From: Gracilaria domingensis
Taxonomy: Eukaryota; Rhodophyta; Florideophyceae; Gracilariales; Gracilariaceae
Length of the DNA stretch: 64,000 nt
Reading direction: 5' to 3'
Assembly: GCA_022539475.1 (NCBI GenBank)
Contig: VCMS01000018.1
Location: forward strand, 349,927-413,926
Below the pieces are notes generated by a model. That model made no database searches. It had not been told where the DNA came from and saw only the letters and a program-made list of their open reading frames with translations. Made by a program: the position numbers and the translations under genes. This document shows, one piece after another, positions 1 to 10,284 of the stretch; position 1 is the stretch's first letter, and every line of letters starts with the position of its first letter.

Positions 1-1447
1 TGATTACGACTCCGACAGTTTTCCGGACATCCTCGACATCCTGTGATGCGAGATGATGGGAAAGAGTACTTGTACAACCCTCCGTACTTCCGAGGCGGAA
101 TGGATGGATGCTCCTAGGAAGAGCGTTCAACTATACTTTCCGAGGGCGGCAGGGTTCGTAAAGGAGTCATACCTGGTGGGCCCTCGGTCCTGTTCTTCGC
201 TCAGTGCTGCTTGATTCTGATCCGGTCATAACTGCGGCTGCGCAGGTCTTCCCGAAGAATCCGTTTTGGAAGCAATACGGAGGACGTTCAAACTGCAGTT
301 CCAGTTTCAAGTCCGAACATCGAAGCTCCAGAAAATGAAGTTCAAAGGACGCAAGTCGCAGCAGGAGCCGACAAGAATGGGCAGCCTTCGAGTCTACAGC
401 TTCCTCACACAAACAAGCCCGAGACAGCGGATGAAGATGAGACCGATGCGGCTGTGCCACTGCGCTGCAGTCGCTGAATGATGAGTGCGAGAGGCTCGGT
501 TTGCCGCGATCCAATAGTGCGGTACAGGCTCTCCAACGGGCCAAAGAATGGGCTGGGAGCGCATCTCGATTGCGAGAGTACGCGAGCCAGTTCAGCGAGT
601 TCCGTGACCGGTTTGCAAGGCGTGCGATAGATGTCCACAACGACATGTGCAACGCGATGGATGGTATCCTCCAAGGGCGCAAGCAAGCCTCATGAGGATG
701 TGACAGATACGTTTCGATTGGAGCCATGGACGGGCGAAGCACTCAAACCAGAACTTGCTTTGTACCCAACGGTCACTCCACCGCAGTCTCCAATACCGGA
801 AGCGAAGGACGTTCCGCAATCGTAGCTGTTTCTGGACCTCAAGCTCGACTGCGTGATCAAGTTTGGTTGCATTGCGCAAAGCAATGCACAGCGATGTACA
901 CGAAATAAACGATTGATTTTTCGAAGAATGCCGTACTGAGATGCATCCATTGTGCGCTTAGTAGCCGAATCGGTTGCCAGTAATACGCGTAGGGCGCGCG
1001 CGCTGGCACTCAAAAAATCCTAAGTATTTTGAGCGCGCCAGGAGCGCAAATCGCGTGTTTTCAGCCTCTGAAACGGCTTCGTTTCCGAGATATCGGGCAA
1101 ACAAGTAATCGCCGTTTTTGACCGTTTGCGGAGGGGTAATTTCCCCAACAAATATTTTGATTATCCTTGCAAGTAGCCTCTGGCGCTTCCAGGCGCTCCC
1201 TGCTGTATACGGGCCTAGAGAGCATGCGCGCATGGTACTGTCGCTCTCCGTGGCGTGGCGCGTCCTTGCCGGGAGCCGCCGCGTGCATCGCGTCCTTGCT
1301 TTGCGCCACCGCGTGTGCCGCGTCCATGCTGGGCGCCCCGTGTGTGCCGCGCGTTGAGCACATTGCTGTAAAGCTGTCCGGGTTGCTTTTTTCTCAATCT
1401 GTTCGATATACGGGTTGTTTCTCAATGTTGTTGTTACATTCTGTGCT
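1..1447. other. flank with no recognised gene
   Basis: I see no protein family here. The only stretch with protein-like composition is 441-695 (+), an open frame rich in Ala, Arg, Glu and Gln that would form helices; it has no ATG at its start and matches nothing I know. The part from about 1190 to 1350 is GC-rich and contains imperfect repeats of a 'gcgtcc..gcc' type. No copy of the element A LTR (8342-8890) was found here, although a 3' LTR of that minus-strand element would be expected on this side. Confidence 0.4.
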
Positions 1448-4400
1448 TCATGAATGTGATGGTGAGCACAATAGTAACCCGCGCCAGCTGTTGTCGCTTT
1501 CCAATGCCGGGATTCGGAGAAACGCTTCTAGAATGTTGGAGGCGGACTGCCGTTTCAGGATTCTTTGCTTCCGTGTTTGGCGTTTCGTACCCCCCTTCTT
1601 AGGTTGCGATGCGTCCTCGCGAGCCGTTCGTCGGAAGTACCGTTCTACAAAGTTGTGTGGAATGTTGCGGCTCGGTTCCCACGTAGACTTCTTGAAACCG
1701 TACCACTTCACTCGTACGAGCTCCTCACCGTCTTCGGCTGTACCGTGGCCGGTGACCTTCTCCACGACCCATTCTTTTTCCGTCTCTGGGTGAGTAGAAG
1801 CCGTGGTCGGCTGAGATGTAGGCGGAGTCGCGTGTGCAGCGAGCGGCGTATCGGAGGTACTGTCTTCAACCGGAGCGGGTTCTTCCAGCGGCTGTGCAGG
1901 CGTGGCCTCCGAGTGCGGCGCTTCTGGGCGAGCGTTCGGTTCCGTAGCGGCTCTTCCATTATTGGTTTTATCAGCCATATTTTCCCTCTCTTCGGAAATA
2001 GGAGGGGTGGCCGATTCGGAACTAGAATCGGTGACGGGGGCGGGGGTTGCGCTCTCCTCGGAAACAGGAGCGGGCGCCGCCGTCACTCGGTCAATACTAA
2101 CAATATCGTGTAACCCGTCAATATCCAGTGTGACAGTAGTGTCGGTAACACGAACGACCTTATACGGACCTTCCGAAGCCGGCAGCAGTTTCTTGACGAT
2201 ATCCTCGTACTCAGTTGAATTCTTCTTCCGAGGCGGAGCGTCCAAGTAAACCATATCCCCTTCCTTAAAGGTTGGAGTGTACCGTATCCGGGAATCAAAG
2301 GACGCTTTGTAGCGCTCCTGCGCTTTGCCTAATTTGGTGTAGGCTAGCTTGATTAGTTCCGATATTCGGGCCCGTGTTACGCGACGGGTCTCAGCCGTTG
2401 TCGGGTGGAGAGATGCCGTTTGCGGGAGAGCTGACGTAGGCTCGTCGAGCACGATCCCGGGAGGGTGCCGCGTAAGAGAGAGGTCGAAGGGAGTGAATCC
2501 GGTTGAGCGGTGAACCTGCAGGTTGTACCCGTACACCAACGGCTGGACCAACTTATCCCAGTCCTTCTGGTGCTTTGCTACGTAATTCCGCAAGCGGTTC
2601 ACCAAAACCTTATTGAACCTTTCGGCCTGCCCGTTCGTCTGCGGATGATATGCCGTCGTGAGAGCGTGCGTAATACCGAGATCAGCAGAGAGCGACTCGA
2701 AGTACTTGGCGACGAACTGCGGGCCATTGTCGGTGAGGAGGTAAGTAGGAATCCCGTAAGGGTAGACCCAATTCTCGAGGAACGCGATAGCGATATCAGC
2801 GGCCTTCGTGTCCGACAGCGGTATGGCTCGAGTGAGCTTAGTAAAGCGGTCCGTTATCACCAATATGTATCTCTTTCCGCGTCCGGTTTTCGGCAATGGT
2901 CCGAGTATGTCCATGGCCACAAACTCGAAGGGACCCGTTGCCGGGAACAACTTCAAGTATTTTTGGTTCCTGAAATGAGTTCCGCGAACGGCTCGACACG
3001 GTTCACACCGAGAGAAGGTCTCAAATACATGCTGCGACATGAGTGGCCAGTAGAAATCCCGACGTAGGGTGTAGTACATCTTGATTGCACCGGGGTGTCC
3101 AGCCAAGCGTTGGAAATGAGCGAGTTCAAGAACTCTTTCCCGTAGGGACTCCGGTACGACTCTCTGTACTGCTCCGTCGATCGGTGATATTCTGCACAGT
3201 ATCCCGGAACGGTTGTAGTCAAACTGGGACTTAGGATCTCCGACGGATTCGGCCTTAGCTTTGCAGAAAGGGTCCCTCGCCTGGGCGGCAATGAACTCTT
3301 CAACCGTTATCGGAGTGACGTCAGGTTGCTCCGGGACGGTTGTGAATACATGCAAGGGCTCACCGTCATCGGTGATTGTTGGCCAGTTGATCAGCGCGTC
3401 CTTGATGACTTCTCCGTTAACGAGGACATCTGCCACAACATAGTCCGTGTCGGTCTCTATCTCTTCTATGAACAGGCATGGGATTTCATCCTCCAAAGGC
3501 GTCTCATCATTTCCGTCGGTCGGCATCCGTGACACTGCGTCGGCAGGAAGATGTTTTATGCCGGGTCGGTAGTGCACCTCAAAGTCAAACTCTGCGAGGC
3601 GTAGACGCCACCTCGCGAGTCTTCCCGTAGCGTCGGTTATATTGAGGAGCCAGCGCAAAGCGTTGTGATCCGTTCGAACTACAAAACGTTGTCCTTCCAG
3701 GTATGGCCTTAGAAGTAGCATGCTCCATACGATGGCCAGGCACTCTCGCTCAGAGGTGCTGTAGTTCCTTTCCGGCGCGGTTAACGAACGGCTCCAGTAT
3801 CCGATTGGGCGGTAGTCTTTCTCATCTTCTTGCTGCTGTAGCAGAGTACATCCGACTTGACAGTCACAGGCGTCCGTCTCCAAGATGTAGGGCTTTCCGG
3901 GTTTCGGTAAAGATAGAATTGGAGGGGAGGTGAGCCTCTTCTTCAGTTCTTCGAACGCCTCCATATCTTCTTCCGAAAACGGTTCGAGGTCGACAGGTTG
4001 GTCCTTCTCAAGCTTCCGGTTCAGCGGATGGGAGATCCTTGCAAAGTTCGGCACGAAGCGTCTGTAGACATTGGAGGGACCTAGGAACGCCCGGAGCTCG
4101 GTCTGTGTCCGTGGTGGTTTAGCTTTTGTCACAGCGTCACAAGTCTTCGACGCCACTTGAAGCTTCCCGGGTCGGATCACATGTCCCAGGTAATCAACTG
4201 CTGACTGGAAGAAGAAGCACTTCTTCGACTTCAGTGTTATTCCGGCTTCTCGGAGTAGGTCAAGTACCTTAGCTAGGTGTCGGTAATGATCCGTGACGGA
4301 GCTCGAGTAGATTATGACATCGTCGAGATACACGATAGCAAATTGCCAACGAACCTTATTCAGGATGACATCTATAGCTCTTTGAAACGTCGCAGGGGCG

Positions 4401-5908
4401 TTCTTCAAACCAAATGGCATCCGTATAAAGCGGTAGAGACCCACGTGGGAGGTGAAAGTAGTTTTGGCCCTATCGGGCTTGTCTATTTCCACTTGCCAAT
4501 ACCCCGAGTTGGCGTCAAGGGTAGAGAACACTCTTGCGTCTCCCAGTGAATCAATGCATTCATCCATCCGTGGTATCGGGTAAGAGTCACGAACTGTGAC
4601 GGCGTTGAGCTTTCTGTAATCGATGCAGAAGCGCCAGGAGCCATCCTTCTTCAAGGCGATGACGACGGGGCTAGCCCACTCTGCCGAAGACGGTTCAATT
4701 ACTCCTTCCCTCAACATCTTTGTGATTTGCTCCTTCTCCCATTCTCGGGCCTTCTGACCGGATCGGTAGGGGGCTTGGTGCACTGGACGTGCATCAGGAT
4801 CTAGTTCAATCCGATGTTTTGCGGCCGAGATTGTTCCCAAGTGTCCGTACCACATATCAGCGTACTCGGAAAGCAGCTGAATGATCTTATTCCGCTGCGG
4901 CTCGTACTCTTCACCGATGTGCACTGTCGATGTCCAGTCCGCTTCCGGTGACTCAATCTCGTCTTTTGTACCCCCCTTCTTAGGGCTGTCTACGTCCTCG
5001 TCGACTTGTGTGATAGTGGGGTTGGTGATGGAGAAAAGAGCAGCGGGGGCTGGTTGAGCTTCGCCGACTATGGTGTTTTTCGATAGAGTTGTGGGTCGTT
5101 CGCTCATGTTGGCCACCAATACATGGAATGGCCGGTTCGGAAGAACTCCCATCACTCCATTTGCCAGTAGTTGCAGGTTCCGGCGAACGGTTTGAATCTT
5201 GTTCTGTAAGTAAACCATTCCACTTGTATCGGTTTGAACCAAGACAGCCGTCTCAGACATAGGAGGGAGCATGATGGAGCGAGCGACACGAAGCTTCTGT
5301 GATGCCGTGTGTCTCGGGATGCGAGCGGGGATGGGCTTCCCATCTCGAGAACCTTTGTGTGCGTCAAGAAGGGCCACGGGTGGTGAGTTGTAGAACGAAA
5401 TTTTCCGTTCCCCGGGGTAGATCGCTTTGATGTATCGATCTATAAAGGATGTGCCCAGGATACAGTCCACTGCCAGGTTGGAAGATACAAGAAACCGGAT
5501 CCGTACCTTCAAGTTACCGAGTCGAATATCCAGGGGTATTACGCCGAGAATATTCATCGAACGGTTGGACGCATCCGATACACGGGGAGCCTTGATCGGT
5601 AATAACTGAGACTCCCATCCTGGCGGTAAAGCGCGGGTGTGTACCAGGTTTGGGGATGCTCCTGTGTCCAGAACACTTGTGATCATCCGTGTTAGGCGGG
5701 GCTTGTGATAGAGGGCTGTCAGGACTTTGTAGTTCTGACTCCTAAACAAGTAAACCGGTTCGGAAGTGTCAATCTCACAGTTCAACACTTCATGATGGAG
5801 TCCTTCTTCCGCAACGGCTTTCCGTTCAACGGCTGGACCTCCATTGAGGCTGTCATCCTTGACAGGGCGCGGCGCCTCTACGCGTCCTGCTGAGCGTTTT
5901 CCTTCTCT
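1448..5908 (-). CDS. pol: Pol polyprotein of gypsy element A with C-terminal chromodomain
   Basis: This frame is open from 5908 and has no early ATG, so it is probably made by a -1 shift from gag (overlap 5908-5878). Residues below count from a GTG at 5788. Protease: the Asp-Thr-Gly motif is near residue 42. Reverse transcriptase: Tyr-Leu-Asp-Asp at residues 487-490. An RNase H domain follows, then an integrase with its His-His-Cys-Cys zinc site. The catalytic triad is Asp960, Asp1020 and Glu1056, a true D,D35E spacing. A chromodomain lies at about residues 1335-1390; such domains steer integration to marked chromatin in chromoviruses. The last ~50 residues follow a second copy of a purine-rich 16-mer (1587-1602) and may be flanking sequence read in frame. 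No inactivating change is visible. Confidence 0.9.
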   Translation of the reverse strand, partial: REGKRSAGRVEAPRPVKDDSLNGGPAVERKAVAEEGLHHEVLNCEIDTSEPVYLFRSQNYKVLTALYHKPRLTRMITSVLDTGASPNLVHTRALPPGWESQLLPIKAPRVSDASNRSMNILGVIPLDIRLGNLKVRIRFLVSSNLAVDCILGTSFIDRYIKAIYPGERKISFYNSPPVALLDAHKGSRDGKPIPARIPRHTASQKLRVARSIMLPPMSETAVLVQTDTSGMVYLQNKIQTVRRNLQLLANGVMGVLPNRPFHVLVANMSERPTTLSKNTIVGEAQPAPAALFSITNPTITQVDEDVDSPKKGGTKDEIESPEADWTSTVHIGEEYEPQRNKIIQLLSEYADMWYGHLGTISAAKHRIELDPDARPVHQAPYRSGQKAREWEKEQITKMLREGVIEPSSAEWASPVVIALKKDGSWRFCIDYRKLNAVTVRDSYPIPRMDECIDSLGDARVFSTLDANSGYWQVEIDKPDRAKTTFTSHVGLYRFIRMPFGLKNAPATFQRAIDVILNKVRWQFAIVYLDDVIIYSSSVTDHYRHLAKVLDLLREAGITLKSKKCFFFQSAVDYLGHVIRPGKLQVASKTCDAVTKAKPPRTQTELRAFLGPSNVYRRFVPNFARISHPLNRKLEKDQPVDLEPFSEEDMEAFEELKKRLTSPPILSLPKPGKPYILETDACDCQVGCTLLQQQEDEKDYRPIGYWSRSLTAPERNYSTSERECLAIVWSMLLLRPYLEGQRFVVRTDHNALRWLLNITDATGRLARWRLRLAEFDFEVHYRPGIKHLPADAVSRMPTDGNDETPLEDEIPCLFIEEIETDTDYVVADVLVNGEVIKDALINWPTITDDGEPLHVFTTVPEQPDVTPITVEEFIAAQARDPFCKAKAESVGDPKSQFDYNRSGILCRISPIDGAVQRVVPESLRERVLELAHFQRLAGHPGAIKMYYTLRRDFYWPLMSQHVFETFSRCEPCRAVRGTHFRNQKYLKLFPATGPFEFVAMDILGPLPKTGRGKRYILVITDRFTKLTRAIPLSDTKAADIAIAFLENWVYPYGIPTYLLTDNGPQFVAKYFESLSADLGITHALTTAYHPQTNGQAERFNKVLVNRLRNYVAKHQKDWDKLVQPLVYGYNLQVHRSTGFTPFDLSLTRHPPGIVLDEPTSALPQTASLHPTTAETRRVTRARISELIKLAYTKLGKAQERYKASFDSRIRYTPTFKEGDMVYLDAPPRKKNSTEYEDIVKKLLPASEGPYKVVRVTDTTVTLDIDGLHDIVSIDRVTAAPAPVSEESATPAPVTDSSSESATPPISEERENMADKTNNGRAATEPNARPEAPHSEATPAQPLEEPAPVEDSTSDTPLAAHATPPTSQPTTASTHPETEKEWVVEKVTGHGTAEDGEELVRVKWYGFKKSTWEPSRNIPHNFVERYFRRTAREDASQPKKGGTKRQTRKQRILKRQSASNILEAFLRIPALESDNSWRGLLLCSPSHS

Positions 5909-8244
5909 TCAGGATGATGTGGTTCTTCCTCCTCCAGGATAAAGGCCGAACGGCGGGGACTTCTATTGGCTGGTTGAGAACTTCCGGGGATCGGAGCGCT
6001 ATTGTCAGCGCGACTTCCCTGGCTACCGACATTACCGGGTCGACGTCCCTGGCCTCCAGTAAATGGCATCCGACGGCGGAAATAACCTTCATCAACCCGA
6101 TGGGTGTAATTTTGCTCACGTTGCTGGAGCAACTTGTTCCGGACTTCGGCAGGCATCCACTCGCAGCAAGGGCGGGTAGATGACAAGCATAAACGACATG
6201 CTGGGTTCCGGTTCGGGTCAAAGGATTGTCGAGGGGTTTGGTATGCCGAGTACGGTGTTGAAGGCATCGTGCTCTGACCCATCTGGGAAGGTGAAGCGGT
6301 ACTTGTCGCTGGTATCGACGGGAAGGAGACGCTCGGCGAGGGCAACACTGCTAGGGCCTCTCCAGCCTGTTCTTCTACTACTCCGGACTCCGTACTAGTA
6401 TCCGTTTCGGTAAGGAGAGCTCGCGTACGCGACTTGCGTGCGTCGCGGGCTTTCTCGATCGTGGAATGAACCTTCTTTCCGCCACGGTGAGTATCTCCTA
6501 GACCTTCTGCAAATAGTACCAACTGCCTGAATCCGATCTTCGGGTGTGTTGCAGAATGATTGCGGACCGAAGCGCGGATCGCTGGTAGTAAACCTTCCAC
6601 GAATAAAGCCTTCAAACGCGAATCAGTGAATATGTTACCGCAGCGGAGATTCTTCTTCCACAAGCGGTCCGAGAATTCACTTTCCGTAATTCCAGAACTC
6701 TGCCGATAAGTTGTTATATCGTGATACGCTTCCGCGATGACTTCGTCAGTAGCGTACGTCTCCAGGAGATGGTTCACGACCTCCGGATAGGATCGTAGAA
6801 GCTCATCGTCCTCATCCGAATCCACGGCTCCTGACTCGCCCGAGATACGGTTCTTGACGAGCTCTAAAGCCGAGCTGGATGTGAAAAACTGAAAGAGCCA
6901 GACTGCAGCTCCTTCATGAATGCCGTTCTGGTTGCATGCGGTTTTAAACGCACTGAGAAACTTGAGGACCGTGATCGGATCGTTCCCACTGAACTTCTCG
7001 GGAATCTGCAATGCTATCCGTTTAGCGGACTTCGCGACTGTCCGGGCCACTTTAGCATTGTACTTTCCGGAACGGTTCATCAAGCGGTAGGTCTTGAAGC
7101 TCAGGACCTTGGCGAACTCCCGATTGTTCGGCTTGATTCGCCGGATACGGGAGACATCAGATTCGTCTTCCGTATCACTGGATTGACTCGAATCAGAGTC
7201 AGAATGCTCCGAGTCGGTATCGGAGTCGGAGTTTCCATAACGAGTATGACGCGACCCTCGACGCTTCCTATTACGGTTCTTCCTTTTGTTACGCTTCTTT
7301 TTGTCCGGGTTCGGGATGACGTTCGGCGTGCCCCGCGCAGTCTCCCTACTGCGGAGGAGGCCATCCGAATCCGGTACCAGAACTGGATCGACGTTCGACG
7401 TGCCCCGCACAAGTTCTTGATTGTGGAGGAGGCCATCCGAGTTCGGGTTCACCCGAGCCGGTAAGGGGTTCGACGTGCCTCGAATGATATCTGCTTCATT
7501 GAGGAGCCCTTCCAACCTCGGGTTTCGAGCGACGTTCGACGTGCCCACCGCGATCTGCCCATCACGGGGGAGGCCGCCCGCATTGTATACTTCATCCCTT
7601 GAGGGTTCAGCGCGAGTTGCCCTGTCGGGGTGACCAAGTTGCTGCACCACATCCCTTGCGGGTGGAGGTTGAGGGCATGATCCAGCAGGCAGTAGGCGAT
7701 GCCTGCGGAGTTGGTTCGCGACTTCACTTTCCACAGTTTCAACCACCACATCGGTTACAACCGAAGCATTCCGAAGACGGGTGGACACAGTCTCCACGAT
7801 CACAGGGAGCTGCGTTTCTATACCGGACCGGACCCGTTGTTCAAGGACACTGTCTACCTGAACAGGCACACGATTAGAGAGTTCCTCCGTTAACCACCTC
7901 TCTAACTGGGGTAGGAGGGAGGCAAAATCCGAGACGGTCGCTGCGTCTAACATGGCGGAGATTGCCGATTCGGGGCCACGGGTCTGCACACGAGGTGCTG
8001 GTCCAGGGTCTCCTCTTCCAACTTCCGTATTCTGGGGTGCTTCTCCGGTGCGGCGGAGCAAACGCTCCGGGTTATCCACTTGTGGTACGAGTCCTTGCGG
8101 CTCACTGCGGCTACTTTTCGACCGCGGGGGCGGCAGAGAGAGCGCAGGTGGGTTCGATTCGGCCCTGCCGGTAGTCACACGAGCCGAAACAGACTTTGGA
8201 CGAGCAAGCTCGTCGAGCCGAGAGGACTTCGACTTTGAAGACAT
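5878..8244 (-). CDS. gag: Gag protein of gypsy element A
   Basis: Structural (capsid-like) protein of the retrotransposon, 788 aa from an ATG at 8244. The N-terminal half is low-complexity and Arg/Ser/Pro-rich, with tandem near-repeats of a 'GLL(N/H/R)..' type around residues 235-305, then a basic Lys/Arg run and an acidic Asp/Ser run. The capsid-like core follows at about residues 380-600 and shares the KFSG-DPI-VL-FL pattern with Gag of element B. Near the C terminus a Cys cluster stands where a CCHC knuckle would be expected, but the spacing does not fit a canonical knuckle. The stop lies inside the pol frame, which is open from 5908. Confidence 0.85.
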   Translation of the reverse strand: MSSKSKSSRLDELARPKSVSARVTTGRAESNPPALSLPPPRSKSSRSEPQGLVPQVDNPERLLRRTGEAPQNTEVGRGDPGPAPRVQTRGPESAISAMLDAATVSDFASLLPQLERWLTEELSNRVPVQVDSVLEQRVRSGIETQLPVIVETVSTRLRNASVVTDVVVETVESEVANQLRRHRLLPAGSCPQPPPARDVVQQLGHPDRATRAEPSRDEVYNAGGLPRDGQIAVGTSNVARNPRLEGLLNEADIIRGTSNPLPARVNPNSDGLLHNQELVRGTSNVDPVLVPDSDGLLRSRETARGTPNVIPNPDKKKRNKRKNRNRKRRGSRHTRYGNSDSDTDSEHSDSDSSQSSDTEDESDVSRIRRIKPNNREFAKVLSFKTYRLMNRSGKYNAKVARTVAKSAKRIALQIPEKFSGNDPITVLKFLSAFKTACNQNGIHEGAAVWLFQFFTSSSALELVKNRISGESGAVDSDEDDELLRSYPEVVNHLLETYATDEVIAEAYHDITTYRQSSGITESEFSDRLWKKNLRCGNIFTDSRLKALFVEGLLPAIRASVRNHSATHPKIGFRQLVLFAEGLGDTHRGGKKVHSTIEKARDARKSRTRALLTETDTSTESGVVEEQAGEALAVLPSPSVSFPSIPATSTASPSQMGQSTMPSTPYSAYQTPRQSFDPNRNPACRLCLSSTRPCCEWMPAEVRNKLLQQREQNYTHRVDEGYFRRRMPFTGGQGRRPGNVGSQGSRADNSAPIPGSSQPANRSPRRSAFILEEEEPHHPEEKENAQQDA

Positions 8245-8318
8245 GAGGGGTTGTGCAGCTTTTTAGGCTACTCCTTACTTCCGATACGGCAAAAACGAAT
8301 CTATTCTTCCACGAGAAA

Positions 8319-8339
8319 CCGTTCTAGGTCGGGAGACCA
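8319..8339 (-). other. primer-binding site of element A
   Basis: On the minus strand this begins TGGTCTCCCGACCTAGAAC, two bases from the inferred LTR end. The same 19 bases follow the 5' LTR of element B at 22169. It starts with TGG, as a site for a tRNA 3' CCA end should, but it is not the initiator-Met site common in gypsy elements. I could not identify the tRNA. Confidence 0.65.
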
Positions 8340-8341
8340 GT

Positions 8342-8890
8342 TGTGAGTGGTGCGCGCGAGCGACTACTCAAGAGAATGTCCGGGAACGGTGGTGTGGATG
8401 CGCGGCACACGGGGTGTAAGGCCGTGTGAGCTGCCGAGTCGGAAAAGACGGTCGTTGAAGGTGCGGAGTAGTCCACGGCACTCTGTGGTGAAACCGAGTA
8501 CGGAGACACGCGCAGTCCAGAAAGGTACCACGCGCCTAGCCAGAGAGCCGGTGCAACGGTAGTGATATCGCCGCAGAACAGCCTGTGCAGGTCTTAGACA
8601 AGCTGGGTTCCTACTACGACTTAGGATCCGTGCCACGAGAAACAAGACGAAGAACCTAGTAGGAAGCACCTTGGTTTACTGTCATGGTGGCTACAGCCGA
8701 GCTGGCGAAAATAAATACCTCGTCCGGCGTCGCCACACACGTGTACGACTTACCGATCACGGGGCACTAGCTGCCACCGGCATACACGTGGACTACTACT
8801 ACTACTATATCTACTACAACAATGTCATCCGACGAGCGGGTTTCCTTACAGTGCCACCACTGCAACCGTCACGGCACAGTATCTTACACA
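8342..8890 (-). repeat. inferred 5' LTR of element A
   Basis: The left edge (TGTGAG on the plus strand) is set by the primer-binding site. The right edge, CTTACACA ending at 8890, is a guess from the TG..CA rule; no second copy is available in the window to confirm it. No gene was seen inside. Confidence 0.4.
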
Positions 8891-9147
8891 TAGTGGTGTA
8901 GGAAGAGTTGCGCTTCGCCTCGAGGGACGGTGTTACGCGCCGATAGCTTCTTGCAAGGCGAGCGCAGATAACGCGCGCCACGTTTGTGGCGGCGTTGCGG
9001 GGGCGCACAGTGGCGCTGCCCGTTGCGGCGCCTCGCACCAAATAAAATGCACGACCGTTCCGGCGAGTGCTCGAATCGCCGGTGGTAAAGGTGTGCACGT
9101 TATCGACCCGCTCCACTGGCCCTGCGCCGCCGCTTCCATCGACTAAT
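8891..9147. other. intergenic stretch with nothing recognised
   Basis: GC-rich sequence between the element A LTR and the alkyl sulfatase fragment. No motif or gene seen. Confidence 0.3.
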
Positions 9148-9669
9148 ACTATGCATAACTTGCTCACTCTTCGTGGAGCGCAAGTGCGCGACGCCCTGGT
9201 CTGGTCCTTGTATCTCACCAACACCATCAACCGCTATGGACAGGACGCCGTAGTGAAATTCCATTCGCACCATTGGCCGTTTTGGAAACCTGCGGAGCAT
9301 TCGGATGCCATCAGGGATTATCTGAAGAAGCAGCAAGCTGTCTACCAATATACTCATGACCAATCGGTTCGTATGATGAACAAAGGGTTGATTGGCACTG
9401 AGATTGCCAGCAATATCAAAATGTTCCTTCCGCTTGAAACAGAGTGGGGCACTCGTGGTTATTACGGAACGTTAAGTCACAATATTCACGCTGTGTATCA
9501 GAGTTACATTGGTTGGTACAGCGGCAATCCGTCTGACTTAAACAAGCTCCTTGAGACAAATGTAGCCAAGAAGTATGTGGAGTATATCGGTAGTGAGGAA
9601 GAAGTGATCAGTGAAGCGTACGTGGACTTCCAAATAGGGGATTATCGATGGGTTGCGGAAGTAATGTAA
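9148..9669 (+). pseudogene. alkyl sulfatase fragment (metallo-beta-lactamase family)
   Basis: The open frame runs from a GTG at 9067, but family-like sequence starts at about 9148 (MHNLLTLRGAQVRDAL) and runs to the stop. It matches the middle of linear alkyl sulfatases of the SdsA1/BDS1 type, which hydrolyse sulfate esters of fatty alcohols. The conserved HSHHW segment, the RGYYGTLSHN..AVYQSYIGWYSGNP segment and the GDYRWVAEV segment are all present. The N-terminal zinc-binding HxHxDH region and the C-terminal SCP2-like domain are both missing, and the frame stops right after the last conserved segment. The stop follows a GTAATG that could once have been a splice donor. It is either a relic or one exon of a gene whose other exons I cannot find. 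Confidence 0.8.
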
Positions 9670-10284
9670 AACCTCATTCTCAAGATAGCAGCCTACTGCT
9701 TACAGTGCAGTATGTCTGCTCCACGCTCTCGCCTTGACGGACGGCTCTCTGTCGGGCTGTTCGGACAAGGTCTGGGCTTCTCACATAAGCACACTTCTCC
9801 CGGCCTGCTTGTCGGCTGGATGAGAGCTGTTCTGTCAATTCCCCTGGCAGTTGTGCCTGTGGTTGAGGGTTGCCGTGAAGCGAACTCTCCAATTTGTAAA
9901 GATGCAAGGTGTGGTAGTATTATAATGTAGTGATAATCGGTAAGAGTCTCGTTTATTATTCTTTGCTAGAGGGAGCTCACAAAGTACTGTTGAACAAATT
10001 ATATTGCCATCTACTTCAGTGAGGTAGACTCAAATGCAATTCAATTATCTCTCGTTCTCTGTAAACAGATAATTCAGAGAGGAAAAGGTTGATCGGAAGC
10101 AGTAGTACTATTTCTGACATCCCTGTCAATACATTTCTGGCGTCCCAAAGCACACAGGCGTCTTATGCCAAGTTCTTCAAGTCCATGTTATCCGCTTACA
10201 ATCTCTCTCACTTGCGAATTACCCCTCATTCGGCGAGAATCGGAGCAGCTACAGAAGACTAATTCAAAGAAGTACCAATTGAGA
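9670..10284. other. intergenic, AT-rich, nothing recognised
   Basis: Contains a short open frame at 9712-9930 with no known match. The remaining sequence is AT-rich and runs into the left direct repeat of element C. Confidence 0.3.

Larger units (their letters stand above)
1448..8890 (-). mobile_element. Ty3/gypsy element A, 3' LTR not found
   Basis: A chromodomain-bearing Ty3/gypsy retrotransposon read on the minus strand in the order 5' LTR, primer-binding site, gag, pol (PR-RT-RH-IN-chromodomain). Both long ORFs are open and the catalytic residues are present, so the proteins could be functional. The right-hand LTR is inferred from a TG start two bases from the primer-binding site. On the left I find no matching LTR, so the element is truncated, or its 3' LTR lies beyond the window or has decayed. 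The primer-binding site and organisation match element B, which places both in one lineage. Confidence 0.85.

Noticed and set aside
1587-1602. purine 16-mer taken as the polypurine tract at the 3' end of element A
   Set aside because: The next bases (GAAACGCC) do not begin with TG and do not match the 5' LTR candidate at 8342-8890, so I list it as an internal copy unless a full-length relative shows otherwise.
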